A DNA stretch of 8,925 nt from Bacteroidota bacterium (GCA_023392185.1 JAEVZP010000214.1:1-8925); one strand, 5' to 3'. Numbered from the stretch's first letter, positions 1-6,390 are shown. The notes: generated by a model not told the origin, from the sequence alone. Made by a program: numbers and translations.

Positions 1-192
1 GGCGAACTGTGCGTGCTCCTGGTGAATCTTTCCAACGCAGCCTTTACTATTGCCGACGGCGACCGGATTGCCCAACTCGTCCTGGCCCGCTACGAACGGC
101 TGCAATGGGTGGAAACCGAAAATCTGCCCGAAACGGCGCGCAGCACCGGCGGCTTTGGCTCTACCGGCGTGGCCAACCCTTCTTCTCTTTAA
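1..192 (+). CDS. dut: dUTP diphosphatase (dUTPase), C-terminal fragment
   Basis: This is the 3' end of a trimeric dUTPase, a cytoplasmic enzyme that hydrolyses dUTP to dUMP and pyrophosphate. It keeps uracil out of DNA and supplies dUMP for thymidylate synthesis. The frame is open from base 1 and ends at TAA 190-192, giving 63 visible residues; the start lies outside the window. Two family motifs are seen: GDRIAQLVL at visible residues 20-28 (motif IV region), and the glycine-rich C-terminal motif V, RSTGGFGSTG, at residues 47-56, which closes over the nucleotide in the trimer. The protein ends seven residues after motif V, as is normal for the family, so the C-terminus is intact. The next gene begins 32 nt downstream on the same strand, consistent with co-transcription. 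Confidence 0.93.
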   Translation, partial: GELCVLLVNLSNAAFTIADGDRIAQLVLARYERLQWVETENLPETARSTGGFGSTGVANPSSL

Positions 193-224
193 AAAAATTT
201 AAAAACTCCCTACCCTTCTTTAAG

Positions 225-1232
225 ATGAACATCATTATTCCAATGGCCGGCATGGGCAAAAGAATGCGCCCACACACCCTGACAACGCCCAAACCGCTGG
301 TTTCGGTGGCCGGAAAACCCATTGTGCAGCGCCTTGTGGAAGACATCCTGAGCACATCGCGCGAAAAAGTAGAAGAAATTGCCTTTATCATCTCCCCGTC
401 CTTCGGCAAAGCGGTGGAAGACACCCTGATCAACATTGCCGAATCACTTGGCGCGAAGGGGAAAATTTATTACCAGGAAGTGGCGCTCGGAACGGCGCAC
501 GCCCTGCTGGCTGCGGCTGATTCGCTGCACGGCAACGTCCTGGTGGCCTTCGCCGACACGCTCTTTAAGGCTTCTTTTGAGATTGACGTCACCAAAGACG
601 CTATTGTGTGGACGCAGCGCGTGGACGACCCGTCGGCTTTTGGTGTGGTGCGGTTGAGCGACGGCGGCGAGATTCTGGAGTTTGTGGAAAAACCCGCCGA
701 ATTTGTGTCCGACCAGGCCATTATCGGCGTGTATTATTTCCGGGACGGCGAGCGGCTGCGCGGGGAATTGCAGCGCCTGCTGGACGAAAACATCATGCAG
801 AAAGGCGAGTATTTCCTTACCGACGCCATGGACCACATGCTCCGGAACGGCGTGAAGTTCTACACCGATGAAGTAGAAGAATGGCTGGACTGTGGCAACT
901 ACGGCGCAACCGTTTTCACCAATCAGCGCGTGCTGGAACTGAAACACCAATCCGAAAACCTGCTTCATGAAACGGCCGTGGTAGAGAACAGCGTCTTGAT
1001 TCAGCCGGTTTTTCTGGGAAAAAACGTGACGATACGCAACTCTGTGGTAGGTCCGCACGTTTCTCTGGAAGCAAACGTGACGGTTTCCGACAGCCGGCTG
1101 CGCAACTGCATGGTGGGCGAGGCCACGGTGCTGGAAAACGCCAACCTGCACAACTCGCTTATCGGCAAAAACGTTCTTTTACGTGAGCAACCCCGCGAGT
1201 GGAGCCTCGGCGACTTCTCGACTACGGCCTGA
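225..1232 (+). CDS. Sugar-phosphate nucleotidyltransferase with C-terminal left-handed beta-helix
   Basis: This 335-residue cytoplasmic enzyme probably transfers NMP from an NTP to a sugar 1-phosphate. The N-terminal nucleotidyltransferase domain (about 1-240) carries the NTP-binding loop AGMGKRMRP (8-16) followed by TPKPLVSVAGKP (21-32), and QEVALGTAHAL (84-94), reminiscent of the base-binding Q..LGTAHA stretch of GlmU/RmlA-type enzymes. Asp111 is a likely metal ligand; EKP is at 165-167 and WLDCGN at 230-235. Residues about 250-325 show hexapeptide-like periodicity (VENSVLI, IRNSVVG, VSDSRL, LHNSLIG), a left-handed beta-helix. The frame is open upstream to base 9, overlapping dut, but the ATG at 225 gives the canonical N-terminus MNIIIPMAGMGKR. 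The sugar and nucleotide substrates cannot be read from sequence; a thymidylyl- or uridylyltransferase is equally possible. It lies between dut and a TPR gene, an order I recall from related Bacteroidota. Confidence 0.9.
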   Translation: MNIIIPMAGMGKRMRPHTLTTPKPLVSVAGKPIVQRLVEDILSTSREKVEEIAFIISPSFGKAVEDTLINIAESLGAKGKIYYQEVALGTAHALLAAADSLHGNVLVAFADTLFKASFEIDVTKDAIVWTQRVDDPSAFGVVRLSDGGEILEFVEKPAEFVSDQAIIGVYYFRDGERLRGELQRLLDENIMQKGEYFLTDAMDHMLRNGVKFYTDEVEEWLDCGNYGATVFTNQRVLELKHQSENLLHETAVVENSVLIQPVFLGKNVTIRNSVVGPHVSLEANVTVSDSRLRNCMVGEATVLENANLHNSLIGKNVLLREQPREWSLGDFSTTA

Positions 1233-1257
1233 TTTTTATCCTTTTTTACTCTTTTCT

Positions 1258-2976
1258 GTGAGGCGGATTTCCTTTATTTTTCTTTTGGCGGCAGGAAGCC
1301 TGCTTTCGGCGCCGGCCTTTGCACAAGCGCCCCCGGCGGCCCTGCCCGAAACTTCGGATTTGCAGGCCAGCAACCTGTTTTTTGACGGCTTGCAGGCCCG
1401 CAACAAAGGGGCCACCCGCGAGGCGGTAACCGCCTTTGAAAAATACACCGCCCTGCGCCCGGCCGACGGAGCGGGCTGGTATGAACTGGCCCGGCTGCGC
1501 CTGAAAGAAAACAAAGCCGACCGCGCCGGCGAAGCCATTGCCAAAGCCGTGCGGCTGGATCCCGAAAACAAATGGTACCGCTATTTTGAAGCCGACCTCT
1601 TGACGCTGCAAAGCAAGTTTGAAGCCGCTGCCGACGCCTACGCCGCCGTGGCCGACAAACACGCCGGGCCGGAAGACCGCATCAAGGCGGCCCTGCTCTA
1701 CCAACGCGCCAAGTCGTTTCCGAAAGCGCTGGACCAGCTGGATAAAGCACTCAAAACGTCGCCCGGTGATGAAGAGCTCTTAATGCAAAAGCAACAGTTG
1801 TACCTCAAGGCCAACCAGGTAGACAAAGCGCTGGAAGTGGCCCGCGAGTTGATTGCGGCCAACCCCGACGAAGCGCGCTACCGCGTGCAGCTGGGGCAGA
1901 TTTATGAAAACAACCAAAAGCTTTCCGAGGCGCTGAAAGCCTATCAGGAAGCTGAAAAGCTGTTTCCCGCCGACCCGGTGGTGCAACTTTCGCTTGCCGA
2001 GTACTACCGCAAAACCAAGAACGGGGAAAAGCAACAGGAATACCTGCGCAAGGCCATTGTAAATAAGGAACTGGACCCGGAAACGCAAATCGGGCTGCTC
2101 TTGCCGTATTTGCAGGACATGGCCCAGGATTCGTCGCGGCGGACCGAAGGGGTGGAGATTGCCGAGCAACTGGCCGCCCAACACCCCAAGGACGCGCGGC
2201 TGCAATTGTTTTACGGCGAATTGTTGCAGATGACCGGCAATGACACTGCCGCCTCGGCGCAATACCGGAAAGTGGTGGAACTCGACCCGTCTAAGTTTCC
2301 GGCGTGGCAGCAGCTGATGTTCTCTTACACCGCGCCGAAGGATGCCGACTCCCTGATTGCGGTAAGCGAACGGGCGCTCCGCCTGTTTCCCACCCAGGCC
2401 ATTGCCCATTATCTCAACGGCATTGGCTACCAGAATAAGAAGAATTATAAGTCATCGGCAAAGGCCATTCAGCGGGGCATTGACCTGCAACCGGAAGAAA
2501 ACCCGGAGTTGCTGGCGCAGATGTATGTTTCGCTCGGCGACACCTACAACTTTCTCAAAGACTACGCGCAAAGCGACAGCGCCTACGAAACGGCCCTGCG
2601 GCTCGACGACCGGAACGCGACGGTGCTCAACAACTACGCCTATTACCTCTCGGTGCGCAAAACGCGGCTGAAAGAAGCCGAGGCGATGTCTAAAAAGTCG
2701 CTGGAAATCCGGCCCGATGAAGGCACTTTCTTAGATACCTACGGCTGGATTTTATATCAGCAAGGCAAGTATAAAGACGCCCGCACCTATATCCAGCGCG
2801 CCATTGACGCGGCCGGCGGCGAAGCCGACGGCACACTCTACGACCACCTCGGCGACGTGCTCTACCAACTGGGCGAAAAGGCAAAAGCGCTGGACGCGTG
2901 GAAGAAAGCGCAGCAAAAAGGCGCGGACAATTCTTTATTGCCTAAAAAAATTGCCGAAGGCAAACTCTATGAATAA
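1258..2976 (+). CDS. Secreted tetratricopeptide-repeat protein
   Basis: The gene encodes a 572-residue protein with a signal peptide and TPR repeats over nearly its whole length. The frame is open back to a GTG at 1183 inside the preceding gene. I chose the GTG at 1258 because it gives a clean signal peptide: Arg2-Arg3, hydrophobic IFLLAAGSLLSA, and a probable signal peptidase I site after AFA at 20-22. No ATG is available nearby. Helix-turn-helix TPR units with A/L/Y-rich spacing and recurring D/N-P endings (for example RLDPENKWY, AANPDEARY, ELDPSKFPAW, EIRPDEGTF) run from about residue 40 to the C-terminus. TPRs mediate protein-protein contacts, so a periplasmic scaffold role in envelope assembly is plausible but not shown. 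The start follows the nucleotidyltransferase stop by 25 nt, and the gene overlaps the next one by 8 nt, so translational coupling is likely. Confidence 0.9.
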   Translation: MRRISFIFLLAAGSLLSAPAFAQAPPAALPETSDLQASNLFFDGLQARNKGATREAVTAFEKYTALRPADGAGWYELARLRLKENKADRAGEAIAKAVRLDPENKWYRYFEADLLTLQSKFEAAADAYAAVADKHAGPEDRIKAALLYQRAKSFPKALDQLDKALKTSPGDEELLMQKQQLYLKANQVDKALEVARELIAANPDEARYRVQLGQIYENNQKLSEALKAYQEAEKLFPADPVVQLSLAEYYRKTKNGEKQQEYLRKAIVNKELDPETQIGLLLPYLQDMAQDSSRRTEGVEIAEQLAAQHPKDARLQLFYGELLQMTGNDTAASAQYRKVVELDPSKFPAWQQLMFSYTAPKDADSLIAVSERALRLFPTQAIAHYLNGIGYQNKKNYKSSAKAIQRGIDLQPEENPELLAQMYVSLGDTYNFLKDYAQSDSAYETALRLDDRNATVLNNYAYYLSVRKTRLKEAEAMSKKSLEIRPDEGTFLDTYGWILYQQGKYKDARTYIQRAIDAAGGEADGTLYDHLGDVLYQLGEKAKALDAWKKAQQKGADNSLLPKKIAEGKLYE

Positions 2977-3829
2977 AGTCTGGATTACAGGGCTGGCAGT
3001 TCTTTTTTCCGCAGGAGCTTTGACGAGCTGTCATTCTTCCAAGAAAACAACAGGCGACAATACTGCCTCCACGAAAGGCAGGAAGCCGAAGAAAAACAAA
3101 ACCGACACGGTGGTTATCGCCGTGCCGGCCGGGCCTACGACCGCCGACCTGAACCTGGCTCAAACCCTCAACGAGCGCGCCACTCTGGGCCCCGCTTTCC
3201 GGACTTTTTCCGGAAAAGCCAAGGCCAAACTGGACAACAACGGCGAAAGCAACGAGTTTACCGCCAATATCCGCATCCGGAAAAGTGAGGCCATTTGGAT
3301 CAATGTTTCGGCCCTGGGCGGGCTGGTAAACGTGGCGCGGCTTTATATCACGCCCGACTCGGTGCGCATGGTCAATTTCCTGCAGAAGTCTGCGCGGCTG
3401 CTGCCGTTTGCCGATGCCGGAAGTCTGTTACCGTTTCCCCTTTCCTTCCCGGATCTGGAAGCGCTGTTGATTGGCTATGCACCGGCAGCCACCGGCATGC
3501 AGGCGCGCGGTGTGCAGGCCCTTCCCGACCGGTTGCTGGCTTTCAATACCACGGCCACCGGCGAACAAACCCATTTCTTTTCCCTGCCCGACACTACCTT
3601 GAGCGGCTACGGTGTTTCGCTGCAACTGCAGAACGCCGAGCCGGTTGCCTTCGCTATGGCGTTTCGCGGGCTGGCGAAAGACGGCACCTTTTCTTTTTTC
3701 CGGGAACGCACCGCCAATTGGCAGACCGGCGAGAAAAAAGGCGAGCTGCAACTGCAATTTGACAACCCGCAGTGGAACAGCGATGTATCCATGCCGTTTT
3801 CGGTGCCGAAAGGGTATGATGTGGAGTAG
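2969..3829 (+). CDS. DUF4292 family lipoprotein
   Basis: This 286-residue predicted lipoprotein has a short basic N-terminus (MNKVW), a hydrophobic stretch and a lipobox LTSC with acylated Cys21. A low-complexity linker rich in Lys, Thr and Ser follows (about 22-50). The folded part begins near FRTFSGKAKAKLDNNG and resembles DUF4292, a Bacteroidota family with a LolB/LolA-like beta-sheet fold; INVSALGGLVNVARLYITPD is the type of core strand pattern I associate with it. The molecular role is unknown; a part in outer-membrane lipid or lipoprotein handling is a fold-based inference. The ATG at 2969 overlaps the TPR stop codon by 8 nt (ATGAATAA), and an extension upstream in the same frame lies inside the TPR gene and is rejected. 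The gene ends the first gene block; a 168-nt repeat-rich intergenic region follows. Confidence 0.85.
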   Translation: MNKVWITGLAVLFSAGALTSCHSSKKTTGDNTASTKGRKPKKNKTDTVVIAVPAGPTTADLNLAQTLNERATLGPAFRTFSGKAKAKLDNNGESNEFTANIRIRKSEAIWINVSALGGLVNVARLYITPDSVRMVNFLQKSARLLPFADAGSLLPFPLSFPDLEALLIGYAPAATGMQARGVQALPDRLLAFNTTATGEQTHFFSLPDTTLSGYGVSLQLQNAEPVAFAMAFRGLAKDGTFSFFRERTANWQTGEKKGELQLQFDNPQWNSDVSMPFSVPKGYDVE

Positions 3830-3835
3830 GAGGAG

Positions 3836-3856
3836 TTAGGGATTAGGGACTAGGAG
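3836..3856 (+). repeat. Short purine-rich 7-bp tandem repeat (TTAGGGA type)
   Basis: Immediately after the DUF4292 stop codon there are two exact TTAGGGA heptamers (3836-3842, 3843-3849) and one degenerate copy, CTAGGAG (3850-3856). The preceding bases (GTAGGAG at 3826-3832) look like a further degraded unit that would include the stop codon. No function can be assigned. Confidence 0.6.
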
Positions 3857-3916
3857 ATCTATTTGGAGGAAATTCCGGCAATTGGTTTGAAATCATGCTG
3901 TTGCCTTCTTTCATCC

Positions 3917-3993
3917 TGATACTTGATACCTGATACTTTCTACCTGCTACTTAATACGTCTTTTGTCTATCGTCTTTTGTCTTTTTACTTTCG
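3917..3993 (+). repeat. Degenerate heptamer-phased tandem array upstream of rfbF
   Basis: Reading from 3917 in steps of seven gives eleven consecutive related units. The first group is TGATACT-like (3917, 3924, 3931, then diverged forms at 3938, 3945 and 3952). The second group is TCTTTTG-like (exact copies at 3959 and 3973; variants at 3966, 3980 and 3987). The 7-bp register is unbroken for 77 bp, and the last units contain the promoter-like element of rfbF. The units are degenerate, so this is either an old slippage array or a heptad-organised leader. Confidence 0.6.
3962..3993 (+). promoter_or_regulatory. Probable Bacteroidota promoter for rfbF
   Basis: TACTTTCG at 3986-3993 matches the Bacteroidota -7 consensus TAnnTTTG with one mismatch. 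TTTG at 3962-3965 lies 20 nt upstream, a spacing compatible with the -33 element. The ATG of rfbF begins only 4 nt after the -7 box, so the transcript would be leaderless or nearly so. The assignment rests on pattern matching only. Confidence 0.45.
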
Positions 3994-3997
3994 CCGC

Positions 3998-4771
3998 ATG
4001 AAAGTTGTTCTTTTTGCCGGCGGGCGGGGCACGCGGATTTCTGAAGAATCTTCTTTGCGGCCCAAGCCCATGATCGAGATTGGCGGCAAGCCCATTCTCT
4101 GGCACATCATGAAAAGCTACGCGGCCTACGGCCACACCGAGTTTATCGTGTGCCTCGGCTATAAAGGGTGGATTATCAAAGAGTATTTCACCAACTACTT
4201 TCTCCACAACGCCGACCTGACGGTGGACCTCTCCAACAACTCCATTGAGGTGCACAACGCCGGTGCCGAACCGTTTAAAATCACGCTGGTCGAAACGGGA
4301 CTGGACACCATGACGGCGGGCCGCCTGAAGCGCGTGCTGAAATACACGGCCGGCGAGCGCTTTATGCTCACCTACGGCGACGGTGTTTCGGACGTAAACC
4401 TCGACGAGCTGCTTCGCTTCCATGAGGCTTCCGGAAAAATCTGCACCATGACGGCCATTCAGGCCACCAGCCGGTTTGGCGTGTTGAAAATGGAAGAAGA
4501 CGGCACCATTGATTCTTTTGAGGAAAAACCGGCTGACAGCGGCACGTGGATCAACGGTGGCTTTTTTGTACTCGAGCCCGAAATTGCCCGCTACCTGCCC
4601 GAGGATTCCGACGACATTATGTGGGAACGCGAGCCCCTCGACGGGCTGGCCCGCGACGGCGAAATCGCCGCCTATCGCCACCACGATTTCTGGAAGTGCA
4701 TGGACACCCTGCGCGATAAGGAAGAGCTGGAGCTCTTGTGGGAGACCGACCCGAAGTGGAAGAAGTGGTAA
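3998..4771 (+). CDS. rfbF: Glucose-1-phosphate cytidylyltransferase
   Basis: This enzyme makes CDP-glucose from CTP and alpha-D-glucose 1-phosphate, the first committed step to CDP-activated deoxysugars for surface polysaccharides. The 257-residue length is exactly that expected for RfbF/DdhA/AscA. Seen motifs include the nucleotide-binding loop FAGGRGTR (6-13), RPKPM (21-25), the acidic YGDGVSD (126-132), FEEKP (164-168), the family-typical TWINGGFFV (173-181), and HHDFWKCMDT (228-237), which supplies a likely metal- or sugar-binding Asp236. The ATG at 3998 is preferred over an in-frame upstream ATG at 3923, because it starts exactly at the conserved MKVVLFAGG and the upstream stretch is tandem repeat. 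rfbG follows, but is separated by a 545-nt gap occupied by a GIY-YIG element; without that element the gap would be about 60 nt. Confidence 0.95.
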   Translation: MKVVLFAGGRGTRISEESSLRPKPMIEIGGKPILWHIMKSYAAYGHTEFIVCLGYKGWIIKEYFTNYFLHNADLTVDLSNNSIEVHNAGAEPFKITLVETGLDTMTAGRLKRVLKYTAGERFMLTYGDGVSDVNLDELLRFHEASGKICTMTAIQATSRFGVLKMEEDGTIDSFEEKPADSGTWINGGFFVLEPEIARYLPEDSDDIMWEREPLDGLARDGEIAAYRHHDFWKCMDTLRDKEELELLWETDPKWKKW

Positions 4772-4795
4772 CGCTATCTTTTGCACTACATAATG

Positions 4796-4830
4796 CGGGT
4801 CATTGCGAGCGAAGCGAAGCAACCTGCACA
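4796..4830 (+). repeat. Left arm of inverted repeat flanking the GIY-YIG gene
   Basis: This 35-nt sequence consists of CGGGTCATTGCGAGCGAA (18 nt) directly followed by GCGAAGCAACCTGCACA (17 nt). Both blocks recur exactly, in reverse complement, at 5237-5281. There the two blocks are separated by 10 extra bases. The GTCATTGCGAG...GAAGCAA core resembles a dispersed repeat I recall from many bacterial genomes; that recollection is not verified here. Confidence 0.85.
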
Positions 4831-4876
4831 ATATGCACTGACAGTCCTCTGTTCCTAACAGCCTGATTTCTAAACT

Positions 4877-4892
4877 TCTTTTCCGGAAAAGA
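4877..4892. promoter_or_regulatory. 16-bp perfect palindrome abutting the GIY-YIG start codon
   Basis: TCTTTTCCGGAAAAGA is a perfect 16-bp palindrome ending 2 nt before the ATG at 4895. It could be an operator for a dimeric regulator (possibly autoregulation), a translation-blocking structure, or simply an extended instance of the TTCCGGAA octamer that is frequent in this window. The palindrome is certain; its function is not. Confidence 0.35.
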
Positions 4893-4894
4893 GC

Positions 4895-5206
4895 ATGACT
4901 TTTAACCGTAAACCCGGCTGTGTTTACATGATGACTACGGCTTCTAATACAGCGCTTTATACGGGTGTTACAGCTAATCTGCGTGCAAGAGTCTGGCAAC
5001 ATCAACACCCAGCGCCGGGAAGCAAATGCTTTACCGCTCTGTACCATTGCACAAAGCTGGTTTATTATCGCTGGTTTGACGATATCGCACATGCAATTGC
5101 AGAAGAAAAGCGCATCAAAGCCGGTAGTCGCAGGGCAAAGGAAGAATTGGTAACTTCTCAAAACCCACAGTGGCGCGACTTGTCGCCGGAAGCAGCGGAA
5201 ATGTAA
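4895..5206 (+). CDS. Small GIY-YIG nuclease family protein
   Basis: This 103-residue single-domain protein belongs to the GIY-YIG superfamily of DNA endonucleases, close to the small YhbQ/UPF0213-like branch. The domain fills the protein. The GIY half-motif appears as CVYMM (Tyr11) and the YIG half as YTGVT (Tyr22-Gly24). The helix NLRARVWQH (28-36) supplies the conserved Arg, and AIAEEKRIK (67-75) the likely metal-binding Glu. NPQWRDLS (90-97) is the usual C-terminal signature. All positions expected for catalysis look intact. The ATG at 4895 places the start just before GCVY, as in relatives. It is the only gene between inverted repeats 4796-4830 and 5237-5281, suggesting it acts on or moves with those repeats; that link is inference. 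A 16-bp palindrome lies 2 nt upstream. It interrupts an otherwise tight rfbF-rfbG pair. Confidence 0.88.
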   Translation: MTFNRKPGCVYMMTTASNTALYTGVTANLRARVWQHQHPAPGSKCFTALYHCTKLVYYRWFDDIAHAIAEEKRIKAGSRRAKEELVTSQNPQWRDLSPEAAEM

Positions 5207-5236
5207 TACTTGAAATAGCAAACACGAATGGCATGA

Positions 5237-5281
5237 TGTGCAGGTTGCTTCGCTCCACTTCGTTTCGCTCGCAATGACCCG
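5237..5281 (-). repeat. Right arm of inverted repeat flanking the GIY-YIG gene
   Basis: In reverse complement this 45-nt sequence contains the same 18-nt and 17-nt blocks as the left arm at 4796-4830, each without mismatch. They are separated here by the 10-nt insert ACGAAGTGGA. The arm ends 35 nt before the rfbG start codon. The two arms could pair over about 35 bp in single-stranded DNA or in a read-through transcript, with the 10-nt insert as a bulge. Confidence 0.85.
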
Positions 5282-5316
5282 TGTTTTGTATCACTTCTTA
5301 TCCAGAGTCCTCCCTG

Positions 5317-6390
5317 ATGAACGTCCCTCTTCTCCAATCCTTTTTTTCCGGAAAACGCGTTTTCCTTACCGGCCACACCGGATTTAAAGGCGCCTGGCTG
5401 CTGTTGCTTCTCAAAGAGTTTGGCGCAACCGTGAAAGGGTATTCCCTCGCGCCGGAACACAAGGAGGATTTATACAACCAAATCAATGGCGACACCTTAT
5501 GCGAATCGGTGATTGCCGATGTGCGGGACGCCGCGCGGGTGCAGAAAGAAATCGCAGATTTCCGGCCCGATGTGATTTTCCACCTCGCCGCGCAGGCCTT
5601 GGTGCGCCGCTCCTACCGCGAGCCGCTGGAGACCTTTGGCGCAAACGTCATGGGAACGGCGCATGTGCTGGACGCGTTGCGAGCCATGGAAGGACCGGTC
5701 ACTGCCGTAGTTATCACCACCGACAAGGTGTATGAAAATGATGAAAAAGGCATAGCCTTTCCGGAAAATGCGCCCCTCGGTGGCTACGATCCCTACAGCG
5801 CATCGAAGGCGGCGGCCGAAATTGTCATTGACTCGTACCGGCGCTCGTTTTTTCATCCGGAGAAAAGGGCCCGGCACGGCAAAACCATTGTTTCCATGCG
5901 CGCCGGCAATGTGATTGGCGGCGGCGATTTTTCGGAAGACCGCCTGATTCCAGATATGGTCCGGGCCATTCAAAGGGGCGAGCCGGTGATGCTGCGCAAT
6001 CCACAGAGTGTGCGACCGTGGCAGCATGTGCTGGAACCGCTATTTGCGTATTTGTTACTGGCGATGAAGGCATCGGGTGAGAATGGGACCGATTTTGCCA
6101 CCGCTTTCAATATTGGTCCCGACCGGCAGGACGAGCGCACGGTTTTGGAAGTTGCGACCCGGTTTTACAAAGCCTTCGGCCTCGCTCAGGAACCGGTCAT
6201 CCAACCCGATGCCACACTCCACGAAGCAGGGCTGCTGATGCTGGACAATCAAAAGCTAAAAGCAGCCACCGGCTGGCAACCACTCCTGAACGCTGACGAA
6301 GCGATTGACTGGACCGCGCAGTGGTATGCCTCCGCCCGGCCGGCAGCGGAAAAGTGCAGGCAACAAGTAGCTGCTTATTTAAGCCGCTAA
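5317..6390 (+). CDS. rfbG: CDP-glucose 4,6-dehydratase
   Basis: This NAD+-dependent short-chain dehydrogenase/reductase of the extended type converts CDP-D-glucose to CDP-4-keto-6-deoxy-D-glucose, the step directly after RfbF. The 357-residue length fits the family. The Rossmann loop is TGHTGFKG (18-25). HLAAQALVRRSYREP (89-103) is characteristic. Catalytic residues are seen as TTDK (134-137) and the Tyr160-xxx-Lys164 pair in YSASK. Further family marks are RAGNVIGGGDFSEDR (195-209) and RPWQHVLEPL (233-242). The ATG at 5317 is chosen; an in-frame GTG at 5281 falls in the inverted repeat and is unlikely. No frame damage is visible, so the upstream GIY-YIG element has not disrupted the protein, although it may affect co-transcription with rfbF. 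A small lipoprotein gene starts 11 nt downstream. Confidence 0.95.
   Translation: MNVPLLQSFFSGKRVFLTGHTGFKGAWLLLLLKEFGATVKGYSLAPEHKEDLYNQINGDTLCESVIADVRDAARVQKEIADFRPDVIFHLAAQALVRRSYREPLETFGANVMGTAHVLDALRAMEGPVTAVVITTDKVYENDEKGIAFPENAPLGGYDPYSASKAAAEIVIDSYRRSFFHPEKRARHGKTIVSMRAGNVIGGGDFSEDRLIPDMVRAIQRGEPVMLRNPQSVRPWQHVLEPLFAYLLLAMKASGENGTDFATAFNIGPDRQDERTVLEVATRFYKAFGLAQEPVIQPDATLHEAGLLMLDNQKLKAATGWQPLLNADEAIDWTAQWYASARPAAEKCRQQVAAYLSR

Larger units (their letters stand above)
4796..5281 (+). mobile_element. Putative inverted-repeat-bounded GIY-YIG insertion element
   Basis: A 486-bp unit is bounded by inverted repeats of 35 and 45 nt and contains one small gene, a GIY-YIG nuclease. It sits between rfbF and rfbG, two genes that are usually adjacent; removing it leaves a 59-nt spacer typical of an operon. 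The base and codon use inside (many A/T-ending codons, such as ACT, GCT, AAT and CGT) looks less GC-rich than the neighbours. No convincing target-site duplication is visible, and there is no transposase or integrase. Mobility is therefore inferred from layout alone. Alternatives are a fixed repeat-nuclease pair with a chromosomal role, or two dispersed repeats landing by chance on either side of the gene. Confidence 0.5.

Noticed and set aside
9..224. N-terminal extension of the nucleotidyltransferase back to base 9
   Set aside because: It overlaps dut in another frame and lacks family similarity; the conserved N-terminus starts exactly at the ATG at 225.
444..1151. Minus-strand 235-codon frame opposite the nucleotidyltransferase
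   Set aside because: Shadow of the plus-strand gene; His/Val/Phe-rich composition typical of antisense reading.
1183..1257. Upstream GTG start (1183) for the TPR protein
   Set aside because: It lies within the nucleotidyltransferase gene and would place about 25 polar residues before a clean signal peptide; GTG 1258 fits better.
4849..4861. Short hairpin CTGTT-CCT-AACAG between the left arm and the nuclease gene
   Set aside because: Five base pairs with a 3-nt loop are expected by chance and there is no T-run.
3947..5221. Long minus-strand open frame of 424 codons across rfbF and the GIY-YIG gene
   Set aside because: It is antisense to two well-supported genes, has no recognisable domain, and is explained by high-GC shadow coding.
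4796..5281. CRISPR-like array or toxin-antitoxin pair at the repeat-flanked gene
   Set aside because: Only two repeats, inverted relative to each other, with no spacers and only one ORF.
4779..5294. Possible target-site duplication (TTTTGCACTAC at 4779 versus TTTTGTATCAC at 5284) around the GIY-YIG unit
   Set aside because: Only 8 of 11 bases match, and the pair is not directly abutting the repeat ends on both sides; not good enough to claim.
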